A stretch of 64,000 nt of DNA from Dromiciops gliroides (taxonomy: Eukaryota; Chordata; Mammalia; Microbiotheria; Microbiotheriidae): NCBI RefSeq assembly GCF_019393635.1, contig NC_057863.1, forward strand, positions 642,231,306 through 642,295,305. The letters are read 5' to 3'. How positions within the stretch are numbered: position 1 is the stretch's first letter; the number at the start of each line of letters is the position of its first letter. The notes beneath the pieces were generated by a model. That model searched no databases and was not told the origin of the DNA. It worked only from the letters and a program-made list of their open reading frames with translations. Shown piece after piece: positions 43,136-54,748 of this stretch. The translations under genes and the position numbers were made by a program.

Positions 43136-44110
43136 TTAACTATTAGACATTTCCTTCTCCTGTCTATTTCTCTCTTGTATTCCTGACCCACTTCTGACAT
43201 TTCCCCGGCAAAGACCTGAAGCCTCCAACAGACTCCTGAACAGCCTGTGGAAGTCCCTCTGGAAGCCAGATGATGAGAAGTAAAAGACAAGGGGATCCAC
43301 GCAGGAGTTGAGGGTGCTGAGCAGCAACACATACCCACGCCACCCCGGACTTTTGCCCTGGATATAGCCAACAATATGGGAGGCATTGTATGGGCCAAAG
43401 CAGAGTAGGAAGTTGAGCATCGTGGCCCCTATCAGCCCTGCCACCCTTTTCCTCCTCTTCCAGCTGCTCCCCTTGCTCAGGATCCACATCATTTGACCAT
43501 AGCAGTAGCAGGCAAGAACGAGTGGAAGTCCAAAGAGGACCACAGCCATTTCAAGTCTGACGGGCAGCACAATAGTCAGCTGCTCTTTCCTAAAATTCAG
43601 GTAGCAGGTCTTATTGGTTTGTTGCATTGAGAAGGAATCCCCCAAATATTCAACAATATAGACCACGCTGCAGTGGGCCCCTGACAGCAGCCAGCAGCCA
43701 ACACTGACCAAGCCTGCCTGGCCGGTTCTCGACCGGGTCTTGTACCACAGAGGGTAGGCCACCCCCAGGAATCTTTCCACACTCACGGCGGTGAGGGTGA
43801 GGGAAGTGAGGTAGATGGTGGTGAAGAAGAGGAAGCCTGAGAGGGGGCATAAGAGGAAGGGCAGAGTCCAGTACATGCCATTCGCTGCCTCCACCATCCG
43901 AAAGGGCAGGAAGACTAGCAGCAGCAGGTCAGAGACGGTCAGGTTGAGCAGAAGAACATCTACGGCCACAGGGCGACGCCTCAGTTTACCCACAAAGACA
44001 ATCAGGGCCACCACATTGAGGGGAAGGCCGGTGAGGAAGATGAAGAGGTAGACCCAGAAGTAGAGCCAGTGGCTGCCAGGGAAGTAGCCCTCAACTACGC
44101 TCTTGTCCAT
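43136..44110 (-). CDS. FFAR3: Free fatty acid receptor 3 (GPR41)
   Basis: Encodes 324 residues (human 346). This Gi-coupled plasma-membrane receptor for propionate, butyrate and other short-chain acids acts in enteroendocrine and sympathetic cells. Seen: N-terminus MDKSVVEGYFPGSHW close to human; VGKLRRRPVAVDVLLLNLT (40-58); ERF at 112-114; Cys88 with Cys169; and the binding triad Arg185, His245 and Arg258 at the exact human positions. NSCVDPLVFYFSSSGFQ closes TM7. The tail after residue 300 is shorter than in human and diverged. The FFAR2-type alternative is ruled out by LPFRMVEAANGM and the ERF motif. Just before the ATG a polypyrimidine tract ends in CCCAG (boundary 44118/44119), implying a spliced noncoding leader. 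FFAR1 lies 1.76 kb upstream on the same strand. Confidence 0.96.
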   Translation of the reverse strand: MDKSVVEGYFPGSHWLYFWVYLFIFLTGLPLNVVALIVFVGKLRRRPVAVDVLLLNLTVSDLLLLVFLPFRMVEAANGMYWTLPFLLCPLSGFLFFTTIYLTSLTLTAVSVERFLGVAYPLWYKTRSRTGQAGLVSVGCWLLSGAHCSVVYIVEYLGDSFSMQQTNKTCYLNFRKEQLTIVLPVRLEMAVVLFGLPLVLACYCYGQMMWILSKGSSWKRRKRVAGLIGATMLNFLLCFGPYNASHIVGYIQGKSPGWRGYVLLLSTLNSCVDPLVFYFSSSGFQRDFHRLFRSLLEASGLCRGNVRSGSGIQERNRQEKEMSNS

Positions 44111-44871
44111 GGTGGTTTCTGGGAGGGAGGGAAAGAAAAGGATTCAGAGTGGGAAAGCCTTCTGGCTGGTGGATGGAATCAGGAAGACCACTTACTGGCC
44201 AGTCACCTGACCTCTCTGGGCCTCAGTTTCCTTACATGTAAAAGGAAGGGAAAGGACTCCCTTTAAACCCATGAGCCTACAGTGCCACAATCTTCTGCAG
44301 CTTCCTGGTCCCTCATTCCCCTCCTTACCCTCATGCTCCCTTCACTGTCTCTGTGGAAACTTGCTTTTCTCTCCTCCTCCAAGACATCAGAACGTGCTTC
44401 CTTTCTCTTGCCCCTTCTCTCCTTCCCCCGATCCCTAGTCCTCACAACTGCCCAGGCCTCTCCCTTCTCCAGGGGTTCCCCAAGCACTCCCCTACTCACC
44501 TCGGTCCCAGCCTGCTCCTTCCCAGTATCCGAGTGTCCTCTCTCTTCGCTAGGACTGTCAGAGGGGCAGGGCACTTGGCTTCTTATCTCTTGGGCACCAT
44601 AAACATTGAGCAGTGAGGTCACTGTTCAGTGGCAACACAAGAGGTACTTTCATCTCTTAAACCAAGAGATGGAAATATGCAAACAGGCAGTCAAATTTCA
44701 TAGCTCAAGTACAAACCCTCCTGAGAAGGGTGGAAAGGCTTGTCCATGGCCCCCTGGACTGTCTCCCCCAGGGGACGATTTCCAGGGGCTTAGGTCACAG
44801 ATACTCCTCCCTGATTCTTGAAAAGGGCAGAAAACTTCAGACTTATCCCATCATGCTCAGGGGCCACTGAT
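44111..44871. other. FFAR3 5' flank
   Basis: Holds the splice acceptor of the FFAR3 coding exon at 44119-44140 and a MIR-like scrap at 44160-44250. The leader exon could not be placed. Confidence 0.4.
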
Positions 44872-45053
44872 CTCCAAGACCATTTCTCATCTTTTTTTTT
44901 TTTTAGGCAATGGGGGTTAAGTGACTTGGCCAGGGTCACACAGCTACTAAGTGTCAAGTGTCTGAGGCCGGATTTGAACTCAGGTACTCCTGAATCCAGG
45001 GCCGGTGCTTTATACACTGTGCCACCTAGCTGCCCTCTCCAAGACCATTTCAC
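44872..45053 (-). repeat. Short tRNA-SINE with TSD
   Basis: About 44889-45036; CTCCAAGACCATTTC on both sides. It lies between FFAR3 and FFAR1. Confidence 0.9.
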
Positions 45054-45867
45054 TTAGTCTTAGACCTTTTCTCCCTGGTCGTAGTCAAGGCATCTTGCTC
45101 TGCCGACTTTATTTCTACCCTCTGGTGGCCACATGGGAGGAGGACACCCTGCCCACGTATTTCTTCCTCCTTTCTCCTCTCTCCAGGAAGGCTTTCTCCA
45201 GGGACACTCATCCTCTCCCACTTTCCAACGCATGCCCTGAGGTCACATTCCCAAGTCTTTCCTGAGGGCAGGGGCTATCTCGAGGTGTTTGAGGGGCAGT
45301 CATGTGAGAGGGTTGATACTTGCTTCCCCTTGGCTCTAGGATCGTGGGGTGGGGGATGCAAAGAGGCACACTTAGGTTCAACAAAAGGAGGAAAAAACAT
45401 GCTAGCCTAGAGTAGTTTAGAGTAGGGGCCTGCTAAGGTAGGGAGCCCCCACCCAGCTTTGAAGGCTGGCCAATGATGCGTTGGGAATGTCAGAGTGGAT
45501 GCCCATTTGCCCCCTCGGTGGCCCCTGTTCTGGCTCTGAGGCGGCACCTCCTCCTTGCCCCCTTTTCGCACCCCTGCTCCCACAAAGGATTTCTGTGCGT
45601 GTCTGAGGTTGATGAGGAAGGACTGTGGGGTCATGAGGGGGAAGTTACCTCTCTCCATGCCAGGCTCCGCCTCCTCCATGACCTCTTCATGATTCAAAAG
45701 GAAGCTCAGTCCCCGGCAGAGCAGATACAGAAGGGCCAGCAGGTGAGTCCTGCTGCGGCTGAGCTGTGGTCCCCTCTGGCCCGCTGCTTCAGGGCCTGGG
45801 AGCCCCCTCTTGCCTTGAGGAGATGCCCAGGACCCTCCAGCCCCACACCCCTTCTGCCCAGAGTCCG
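45054..45867. other. FFAR1 3' flank
   Basis: Probable FFAR1 3' UTR. A minus-strand AATAAA at 45113-45108 is a candidate poly-A signal. Long frames that overlap FFAR1 out of frame are not genes. Confidence 0.4.
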
Positions 45868-46767
45868 CTATTTCTGGGTGGTCCCACCTTGAGTCCCTAT
45901 GGTACCATGCCTCTGGCCAGCCCTGTTCCCCAAGTACCCCGACACCAGCGGGTTGAATACGGTGCTCCAGGCTCCCATGATCAACCCAAGCTTCCTCCAG
46001 GGGCTCGTGGCAGCTGGTCTCATAAAGCTGGCCACGTGGGAAGCGTTGTAGGGCCCCAGACAGAGCAGCAGAGTGAACAGTGCCCCTCCAGCCACTCGGG
46101 CGGCTCTGAGCTTCCGACTGCGGCTCAGGCCCGAGCGGGCCAGGGCCCGCAGGCAGCCCACGTAGCAGAAGGCAGTGACGACCAAGGGAAGGAAAAAGAG
46201 TAGAAGGGAGATACTGAGGCGGGCAGGGGCGGCCCATACTGGGTCCCAGGCTTCCAGACAGACGGGGGAGCCGTTGATCGGGATGGTCATTCCCAGGGAC
46301 TTTGTGCTATTGTCCTCTTGACCTTCCTGAGTTTCAAGTCCAAACACCAGCCCCAAGTGGAAAAGCACCAGCCCCCAGATCCCTGCACACACACCCCAGG
46401 AATAACAGGGCCTCCGTGCAGCTTGGTACCCCAATGGGAAGGCTGCTCCGAGGTAGCGGCCGGCACTGAGGGCAGCCAGAAAGCAACCCCCAGCGTACAG
46501 CGGGACAAAATGTGTCAAGGCAAAGGCTGGGCAGAGGGAGGCTGGGAGAGGCCAGGCTCCGCCCGCCAGGGACTCAGCTGCCTTTAGAGGTAGGGAGGTG
46601 GTCAGCAGGAGGTCAGAGCAGGCCAGATGGAGGGTGTAGACAAGGCTTGGGGTGAGGCGGAGCCGGGCATGGGACACGGCCTCCCTGAGGAGTATGGCAT
46701 TGAGGGGAAGGCCCAGTATAAAGGCGGCAGCATAGAGGGCAAAGGAGAGCTGGGGTGGGATGTTCAT
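45868..46767 (-). CDS. FFAR1: Free fatty acid receptor 1 (GPR40)
   Basis: Encodes 299 residues (human 300). This Gq-coupled receptor for medium and long chain fatty acids acts in pancreatic beta cells and enteroendocrine cells and boosts insulin and incretin release. The start is set at the ATG giving [12 protein letters not shown], matching human MDLPPQLSFGLY; it has A at -3. The frame stays open 43 codons further upstream to 46896. Seen: [12 protein letters not shown] after TM1, GRY at 103-105, Cys79 with Cys170, [25 protein letters not shown] in ECL2, and [10 protein letters not shown] in TM7. Ligand residues Tyr91, His137, Arg183, Tyr240 and Arg258 are conserved. Residue 244 is His, where human has Asn. 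The CDS has no intron. A possible acceptor TTCATTTAG at 46838-46846 would place the extra upstream ATG outside the last exon. Confidence 0.97.
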   Translation of the reverse strand: MNIPPQLSFALYAAAFILGLPLNAILLREAVSHARLRLTPSLVYTLHLACSDLLLTTSLPLKAAESLAGGAWPLPASLCPAFALTHFVPLYAGGCFLAALSAGRYLGAAFPLGYQAARRPCYSWGVCAGIWGLVLFHLGLVFGLETQEGQEDNSTKSLGMTIPINGSPVCLEAWDPVWAAPARLSISLLLFFLPLVVTAFCYVGCLRALARSGLSRSRKLRAARVAGGALFTLLLCLGPYNASHVASFMRPAATSPWRKLGLIMGAWSTVFNPLVSGYLGNRAGQRHGTIGTQGGTTQK

Positions 46768-48430
46768 GTTTCCAAGAAGCAGGAGGGCAGGGCCCCCTTC
46801 TTGGTGACCTGGGGCACCTCCCAGGCTCTCTGGGCCTCTAAATGAAGAGAACAATCCGTGGTTCAGGACAGGATTCCCAGTGTGATACAGGTCCAAAGTG
46901 CAGCCGTTTCTCGAGGATCTCAGCTAAAGCAGTGGATGCCATGGTCCAGAGGAGCTAGCCAAGGCTCCCATGGCCGGCCAGGCCCCTTCCTCCCCAGGCA
47001 GGCTCTGGGCAGCTGCCAAATAGACAGGAGGGAACCCTGAAAGTGCAGGGCTTGGCGCTGATTGGGTTGCCCAGGGGACAGCGGGGAGAGTGGAGAAGAG
47101 GCAGAGTCATAAGGTTGTGTGTACTCCTGGGGAACGGGGAGAGGCGACCACCAGGAACAACTGGAGTGAGGGGGAAACTGGGAGATGAGAATAGCATCTG
47201 GGCATGTCCTGAGGAATAAAAGAGATAGGGGCCATCAAGAGGGAGGCAAGAGGGCAGGAGAGTCCTAGGGTGAGGAGACTGGGGAAGGGGAGCAGAAGAG
47301 AGGCACTCACCTTCTCGAAGCTGCCGGATGCCTCTGAGACTGCAGGGCTGGCCCTCGGGCTGAAGTTGGGCAGAGAGCCAAGAGGCGAGAGCAGAGGGAG
47401 GGGTGACCAAGGCCATAAACTAGAGGCCACCTTGCAGCCCGAGTGAGCACCTAATGGGGCATCTCTGCCTTCAGCTGGGGGGGGGGAGGAGCAGCCTCGG
47501 GAGAGGGCTTGGAACCCCAAGGCCCAATGCCTTGATCCTAGCAGGAGAGTGGACTCTGGCCGGGCTCCTGGCATCCAGGTGGGCCGCAGAGTGCTTTGGT
47601 GGAACTCCAAGGACCTGGAAGGGTTGCTGTTGAACTCTTCTTCAGGTAGAAGGGAGGCCTTGGGAGAGGGTCGGAGCTGGGTGGCAGAGCACCTGGAGCC
47701 AGGTTAGAGGCTGGCTTTGCCAAAGTCCCCAGGCTTCCTCAACATGAGTCATTCTGGCTTCTCTTCATGCCTCAGTGGCTCTTGTCTAGAGCCACACTGC
47801 CCAATCAATTAGCCATGAAGCAGGCTTTTGTGTCAATAGCTGGGCAGGAGATGGGGGTGGTTGCTGGGGAAACACTAGGTGCCATTAATGGTCCCCCAAG
47901 GAATCACTTTCCTCTTCTCACACATGGCCCTCCTTTCAGCCTATTAACTCACACCCTGTTTGCACCCCACAAGTCCATCCCTAACAGGGATGCCGGAGAG
48001 GGGAGGACTTCAAGATGCAGCTTTTTCCTGTTGTTTTCAAACCTGGCCTTCCCCAGAAGCCATCCAAAAGAAAGGAGATGGGGAAGTCACTGTCTATCAC
48101 TGGGGCAGGGCTCAACCCGACAAACCTTGATCTTCTCCCCCACTGCCCCTCGCCCTCAATAGAGAATATTTCTGGAGCTGTTGCTTCCAGAGCTGTAAGT
48201 CCTAAAATGCTGAGGGCAGCTCAATTGAAGGGATGAACTTCCTCCCCAAGGAACATTTTGGCCCACCTTCTCCAACCTCCCTTTGCCCTGTGCCAAGAGA
48301 CAACAGCCCCAGGCTCTCCTCTCTGGTGCCCCTCTCCCAGGGTTTGCCTTATCCCACCACTAAGATACTCTCTCCTGCCCTTTTTCTCCCATCTGCTTCT
48401 CCCAATAGCTATGAGGTAGGGGCCATGTTG
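46768..48430. other. FFAR1 5' flank
   Basis: GC-rich unique sequence between FFAR1 and CD22, probably containing FFAR1 leader and promoter. No TATA box, exon or repeat could be fixed. Open frames up to 167 codons have no family resemblance. Confidence 0.4.
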
Positions 48431-48431
48431 G

Positions 48432-48672
48432 CCTAGGACAACTAGGTTGTACCAGTGGACAGAACATCAGGAACCTGGAGTCAGGAAGACCCGAGTTCAA
48501 ATTTGGCCTCAGACACTTACAAACTGTGTGACAAGTCACTTCACCCTGCTTGCCTCAGTTTCCTCTTCTGTAAATGGGGATAATAATAGCACCTACCTCA
48601 CAGAGGTATTGTGAGGGTCAAGTGAGATAGCAATGGAAGTAAGCAATTTATAAATATTGGCTATTGTTACTA
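48432..48672 (+). repeat. CORE-SINE (Ther1/MAR1-like)
   Basis: GGAGTCAGGAAGACCCGAGT, GCCTCAGTTTCCTCTTCTGT, then an L2-like end with AATTTATAAATATTGGCTAT. Confidence 0.78.
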
Positions 48673-48755
48673 TTTGTAGGATAGGTTACCTACTCTTCCA
48701 ACTTAATTTGCCACCAACTGGGGTGTACTCTGGTTCCCCTTCCCCTCTACATGCA

Positions 48756-48756
<1 letters not shown>

Positions 48757-48803
<47 letters not shown>
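48757..48803 (+). repeat. (CA)n microsatellite
   Basis: About 23 CA units, in the CD22 3' flank. Confidence 0.97.
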
Positions 48804-48806
<3 letters not shown>

Positions 48807-49564
48807 GGCTTCCCACCCTCATGATATCTTCTTTATTCTCTTTCCCTTCCATCCCCAAATGCATTGACCCCAATAAGAATAGCTCACTGGCCATCCATGA
48901 CTTTAGTTTGACAGTTTTATTTCTCTCTGTCTCATAAGTAACATTCTCCCAGCTTCTACCATGAGGAGGGGCAGAGGCTGGGTGATTAGCTCTGTGCAAT
49001 GCCTGGCTATAATTAGAAACGGAATTAAGGCTTTAGGGAAGGGACTGACAGAAAGAACTCAGCTCCCTTACCATGTCACTGCATACACTGTGTGTCCTCC
49101 CTTTGACGTGGAGTCTTAATGGGACATGGAAGCTAGAGTAGGTTTGGGGATTCAGCTCTGGAGAGGTTAAAGGCTATTGATGTGATGAATGAGAATAGGG
49201 ATGGGAAGGGCTGGAGTGAAAGAAACACGTGAAAGTGACTGGAGAGAATAGAGGGCTGAAGCATGTGCTCCGTGTGCATGCACATGCATGTGGAGAGGTA
49301 GGAAGGACAAGGACCAGACACGGGCTTTTGCAAGGGTAGCACTGTCAGAGCAAGAAAGGAAGGGACCCTGGTAGAAGCCTTCTCCTAAGGCCCAGACAGA
49401 AACTTCACAGCATTCATTGGGGGCCCCAGAAAGACAGCAGGGGAGGGTATGACAGGCCACTGAGCAGCTGATCCGACAGACACGGTCGTAGGCGCCGGTC
49501 ACGGATTCCTCCAGATTGCCCCCACGAAAGGCCCCCGAGGCATGAGACTTCTTCATCTCCATGG
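48804..49564 (-). other. CD22 3' UTR and flank
   Basis: Directly follows the CD22 stop. Candidate poly-A signals AATAAA (minus) lie at 48922-48917 and near 48836. Confidence 0.4.
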
Positions 49565-49699
49565 TCAATATTTCAGAGTTACGTACTCCACCCCTTCCTG
49601 CACAGGGAGCCTCTCACCCTCCCCAAACTGAATCAGTTCAGAGTAATGTAATCCTTCATCTTCTGGAAGAGATGGTGGCATCACATTCTCATAATCACC
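49565..49699 (-). CDS. CD22: CD22 last coding exon: YENV, two ITIMs, stop
   Basis: Reads GDYENVMPPSLPEDEGLHYS then ELIQFGEGE and ends VEYVTLKY plus TGA (49567-49565). Acceptor CCCAG, phase 0. It aligns residue by residue with the end of human CD22. Confidence 0.95.
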   Translation of the reverse strand, partial: GDYENVMPPSLPEDEGLHYSELIQFGEGERLPVQEGVEYVTLKY

Positions 49700-52600
49700 C
49701 TGGGAAGAAGAAAAGGAAGTGGGAGTCCTTACTCATCTTCCCAGCCCCTCTTTCTCAGTCATCCTTTCTCCCTCTTCCTCCTCACACTCCCGCTCTCTGC
49801 CCTTCCTGTGTTCTTAACTTCAGAGAACCTGAGACATGTTCTTCTCGTGAGAGAAGGAACTAGGGCGGAACACTCTGAATAAGAAACGGTGGCAGGGGCA
49901 GCTAGGTGGCCCTGGAGTCAGGAGGACCTGCGTTCAAATCCGACCTCAGACACTTGACAACTTACTAGCTGTGTGACCCTGGGCAAGTCACTTAACCCCA
50001 ATTGCCTCACCAAAAAAAAAAAAAAGAAGAAAGAAAGAAACAGTGGCATCTGTCACCAGGCCTTGGGGATCCTCAGAGTTTCTCTGCTGAGGGACTGTGG
50101 GACCTGGGGCCCAGGCTTTGGCTCAGCTCAGCAGTACTTCTCTCCATTTAAGCCAGACTCATGCTTTCTGCCCCCTCCTCAACATCCCTGCCTCCTTACC
50201 CGATAGGGTTTCTGCAGCACAGAGTAGGTGACACTCTGGTCCTCAGTTTGAAGAGTGACTGGCGTGGTCTCCAGATACCTAGCAGATGGGACAAATGAAA
50301 GCAGATCTCCCCTTGGCCTCCCACTCACCTAACAGCCCCATGCTCAGCCCTGCCACCTTGTCCTTGGCTCTCCAGGACCCAGGCATCCTGGGGTCCACCT
50401 ACATCTCCCTCAGGGTCTCTGATCTCTGACCCTGACATTCACCTTCTTTTCTCTGTAGGCCTTTTCTTCTCCTCCTCTTCCCCCTCCTCTTATTCCTCTT
50501 CCTCTTCCTCCTCTTCCCCCTCCTCCCTCTCTTCCTCCCTCTCCTCCTCTCCCTCCTCCCTCTCTTCCTCCCTCTCCTCCTCCCCCTCCTCCCTCTCTTC
50601 CTCCTCCTCTTCTTCCTCCTCCCTCTCTTCCTCCCTCTCCTCCTCCCCCTCCTCCCTCTCTTCCTCCCTCTCCTCCTCTCCCTCCTCCCTCTCCTCCTCC
50701 CCCTCCTCCCTCTCTTCCTCCTCCCCCTCCTGCAGCACATCCTCATTTTTGTTCCATGTTAGGTCCCCAACTCCCCAAACTTCTAACTCTGTCTTCTCTA
50801 GCTCTACCCAAACATCCTTTGTGTTCCCCTCTCTCCCCTGTACCTAGCTCCTGGCTGGCACTTACGGAGCCCTGGCAGGAAACTGCAAGGTGGCATAATT
50901 GATCCTCTCCTCCATGGCAGGATTATAATAACCCAAGTACTGGGGAGCAGCTGTGGATTGGGGCCTCCTTACCTGAGAAAGAAATGAGCCTTCAGCCCCA
51001 ACCCTTCTCCTGTCCCTCCCCCAACCCTTGAGCCCCAGGAGTCTACCCTGCCCTCTACCCAGGAGACCCCCACAACAATGCCCTAAAGGGCCTCTTGCTT
51101 TTACCTCGTGCTCTGTGGTCACAAAGCACAATTCATGTGCTTTTAAAATCTGATGTTCGCATCAAGCCTGCCGGGTCAGTAATAACAAGAGTACTCTATT
51201 CCCATTTGACAGATCTAGACACTGAGGCTAAGTGGCTCAGTCATCTGTTTAGAGTCACACAGCCCACAGTTCCAGGAACTGGGGCCTGAATGCAGGTCTT
51301 CCGACCCTAAGCCCAGGGCCCTTTCCCCATACTCGGCTCCCTCTGCTGCTGCCCCATCACGCCTCCTATTCTCCTGCTGGCTCCCAGAGCAGTGTGCCTT
51401 CAGTTCCCTGGTCCTCGGCTCCTACCTTCTTATTCCTGATGAAGAAAGAGCCCTGTCTGCGGGGCTGCTCCTGAAAATTCTGCTCTCCTCTGATCTTCTT
51501 CCAGCTGTAGGGCAAAAGTGAATGAAGGGTGAGAGGCAGTCCCAGGACCCAGAGCCCTTAGGTCCTGGGAGCAAAGCCACAGGCTAGAGAGATTAGTGAC
51601 ATGAAGCTTTGAAAAGAGACCCCAGGGGCAGCTAGGTGGTGCAGTGGATAAAGCACCGGCCCTGGAGTCAGGAGGACCTGAGTTCAAATCCGGCCTCAGA
51701 CCCTTGACATTTACTAGCTGTGTGACCCTGGGCAAGTCACTTAACCCCCATTGCTCCGCAAAAAAAAGAAAAAGAAAAAGAAAAGAGACCCCAGAGGGGA
51801 GCTCACCATCGGACCCCCAGCAGGGCCAGGAAGAAGACAGCCAGGCACACCCCAAGCCCCAAAGCAGTTCGCTTTCCAATGGTCTCTGGGCTGTCTGGAG
51901 AAGGAAGGAAAGAGTCTTTTGTGGATGCCCTAGTCCATCACCGGGGATGACAGAGCCCCTCTGCCTATGGGGAGACCTCGTCTGCCGCAGAGACAAAGTC
52001 CTTCCCTTTGGGGAGCTACAATATATGAAAACAGAGGCCACAGGACAGACAGAATGATTTGCTAATGTGGCCAAAATACCAAGTACAAACTGAATGCCTG
52101 AGGCTAGGAAATCCAACCTGAAGGTTCACCTGGGCGAGCTTCTTGGGAGGAGGTGAGCTCTGAGCCAGGCTTCAAAAGGAACGAATGACAAAGACATGGC
52201 TTGCTGGGCCACATGGAGTAAACTCCCCTGGGGCAGGCTAATGGCCCCATGAAAGCTTATGAGGAGGAAGAAACAGTACTTGGCTGGAGCCAGGGGCTTA
52301 GTGGAGAGTAATGAAAGAAGAGGTGGGGAGCAGGGGGAAGTGGGGTAGGGGGACCTAGACAGCCAGGCTGGGGCATAAGCGGGGATGGGGATGCAAGGGT
52401 GGGGGAGGTCTTACAATAGACGGTGAGCAAGGCAGAATCAGATTTCCCTGTCCCCAACTTGTTGGTCCCATGACACCAGTAGGCCCCCGATTGATGAGTC
52501 GTCACGGACCACAAGATCAGCCTTGGACCAAAATCACCAATCTTTTGGCCTTTCCAGTCAAACCAGGTGTAAAGGTCAACAGCTGGATTTGCATCAGCCT

Positions 52601-54701
52601 CACAGGTCAGGACCACGTTGGTCTTCTCCATCACTGTGTCCCCTGGGTTAATGGACACTTGAAAGTGTCTGGGTGGGTCTGCAGGGAGTGAGAGAGTCAG
52701 AAACCCAGATAACCAACCCCCACTCTCCCTGCTAGGACCAAAGAATTGTACTCAGGCACTCTCCTTGCCCCTTTTAGACCTGGCCATCCCATCCCCCAAG
52801 CCCTGCCGCTTACACTGGATTTTCAGGTCCCATTCCTGAGATCTGGTCTCTCCAATCGAGTTGGTGACAAGACAGCTGTACAGGCCAGAGTCTTCCGGGG
52901 AGATGGAGCTCCAGTTTAAGTACCTCCCCTCACAGAAGTGCTTCCCATTTTGGGTCCAGGAATAATGAACATCTGCGGGGTGACTGGAGCTGAAGTCACA
53001 TCGAAGGTGGACTTGGTCTTTGGACTGGATGTCAGCTTTGGGAGTTAGCAGAATGACTTTGACATCTCTTGGGGCATCTGGGGAGAGAAGTCACTGCTGA
53101 GGTGGCTCCCAGGATCCAGGCTTCCTGACCACCTCCTCCCAGGCCTCCTTCTCCTTCAAGAACCCAAGGCCCTGGTCTTCCAATCCCGCCATCCTGGTGA
53201 GTCATCCTGATGCCCAGCTCTCCTTGCAGGCCCTGGCCTTCTTCCTCTTGTGTTCTTACATTGTACATCCAAGTGGAGAGGGGTGGCCTGGGAACATTCA
53301 TCGTTGCAGGCCCAGCAGGTGACCGACTCGGCATTCCAAGGGATGCTGCTGATGGTAAGGAGCTGGGAATTGATTCTGTGTTTTTGTAAGAACTGGGCTC
53401 TCCATGAATAGCTGTAGGGAGTGGGGTTACTTTGCTCGTAGGAACAGGACAGGGTCACAGAGTCACCTTCTTGGATCGGTGTCTGGTTGACAATAGTCAC
53501 GCTCACCCCAGTGGGGGGATCTGGGAGAGAAACAGAATTTAGCAGGGAGCCCAGTCATCCCAACCTGCCCTCTCAAATGCCCACTCTGCCTCTTCTCCTG
53601 CTATTCTCTTCTCTCCCCCTATCACTTAAAGAACTCTTGGACTTACTGCTCTGTTATTCGATAGGGGAAGGGCAGAAATCCCTCTCTTGCTACCTTTTAA
53701 TCTAGTGTTTTTGTTCTTCTTTTTACATTAGTGTGAATCTGGCCATGAGCTTCCTGAAAGCATGCACTGTGCCTGTGGAATTTATTCAAGCCCATTGCAA
53801 GGTATAGATAGTACTTTCTAGCTATGTGAAGGTTGGGAAATCACATAACCTCTCCAAACCTCAGTACCTTCATCTGCATAATGGACAGGTATTAGCTCGC
53901 AATGACTTTTTTTTTTTAAGTGGGGCAATTGGGGTTAAGTGACTTGCCCAGGGTCACACAGCTAATAAGTGTTAAGTGTCTGAGGCTGGATTTGAACTCA
54001 GGTCCTCCTGAATCCAGGGCCAGTGCTCTATGCACTGTGCCACCTAGCTTCCCTCACAATGACTTTTGAGAATTCAAACAAGATAATGTATGTAAGGTAT
54101 TCTGTAAACCATGAAATGCTATACAAATGCCAACTATTACATTGTTATTAGTATGAATTAGTGTTTTAATGAAGGCTTGGTGATAATAGCAACGAGGTGT
54201 CCTTTACTTACTTCCCTGTCCAGGACACAGTTCTGGACACAGCTCTGCACATTGTTCCTTGTTCATCCCCAAGCCCAAGCATCATATGGCCACTTACACT
54301 GCACATCCAGCCAGGCTTTCTCACTGACTTCTCCTCGGCCCTCACTGTTCTCAGCCAGGCAGGTGTACTGGCCTGCTTGCATCCGGTTGACCGCTTGGAA
54401 CCTGAGCTTCTGTTTCACCTCTCCTAGTACCTGCTTCTCAGCATGATACCAGGTAAAATTGGTTGGAGGAGGGTAGGCAACAGTCTCACAAGTCAGCTCC
54501 ACCGTCCTGTTCTCCATCACTTTGAAGTCAGCAGAAAGAACTTTGGAAACTGGGGAATCTGGTGGGAGAAGGTAGAAGGTAGCATGGAGTGGGCTGATCC
54601 CACTGACCAGCAAATAATCCCGAGAACCCCTGTTTTAGTTCTTGTCCCAGTCATGTCCACATCTCCCCCTCAAACAGTGGCCCCCAGCTCGCTCACACAC
54701 A

Positions 54702-54748
<47 letters not shown>

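Noticed and set aside
45407-46237. 276-codon open frame overlapping FFAR1
   Set aside because: It lies in another frame of the FFAR1 coding sequence; GC-rich content keeps it open and it has no family resemblance.
50399-50746. Arg/Glu-rich frames of 82-115 codons
   Set aside because: Translation of the polypurine tract inside a CD22 intron; low-complexity only.
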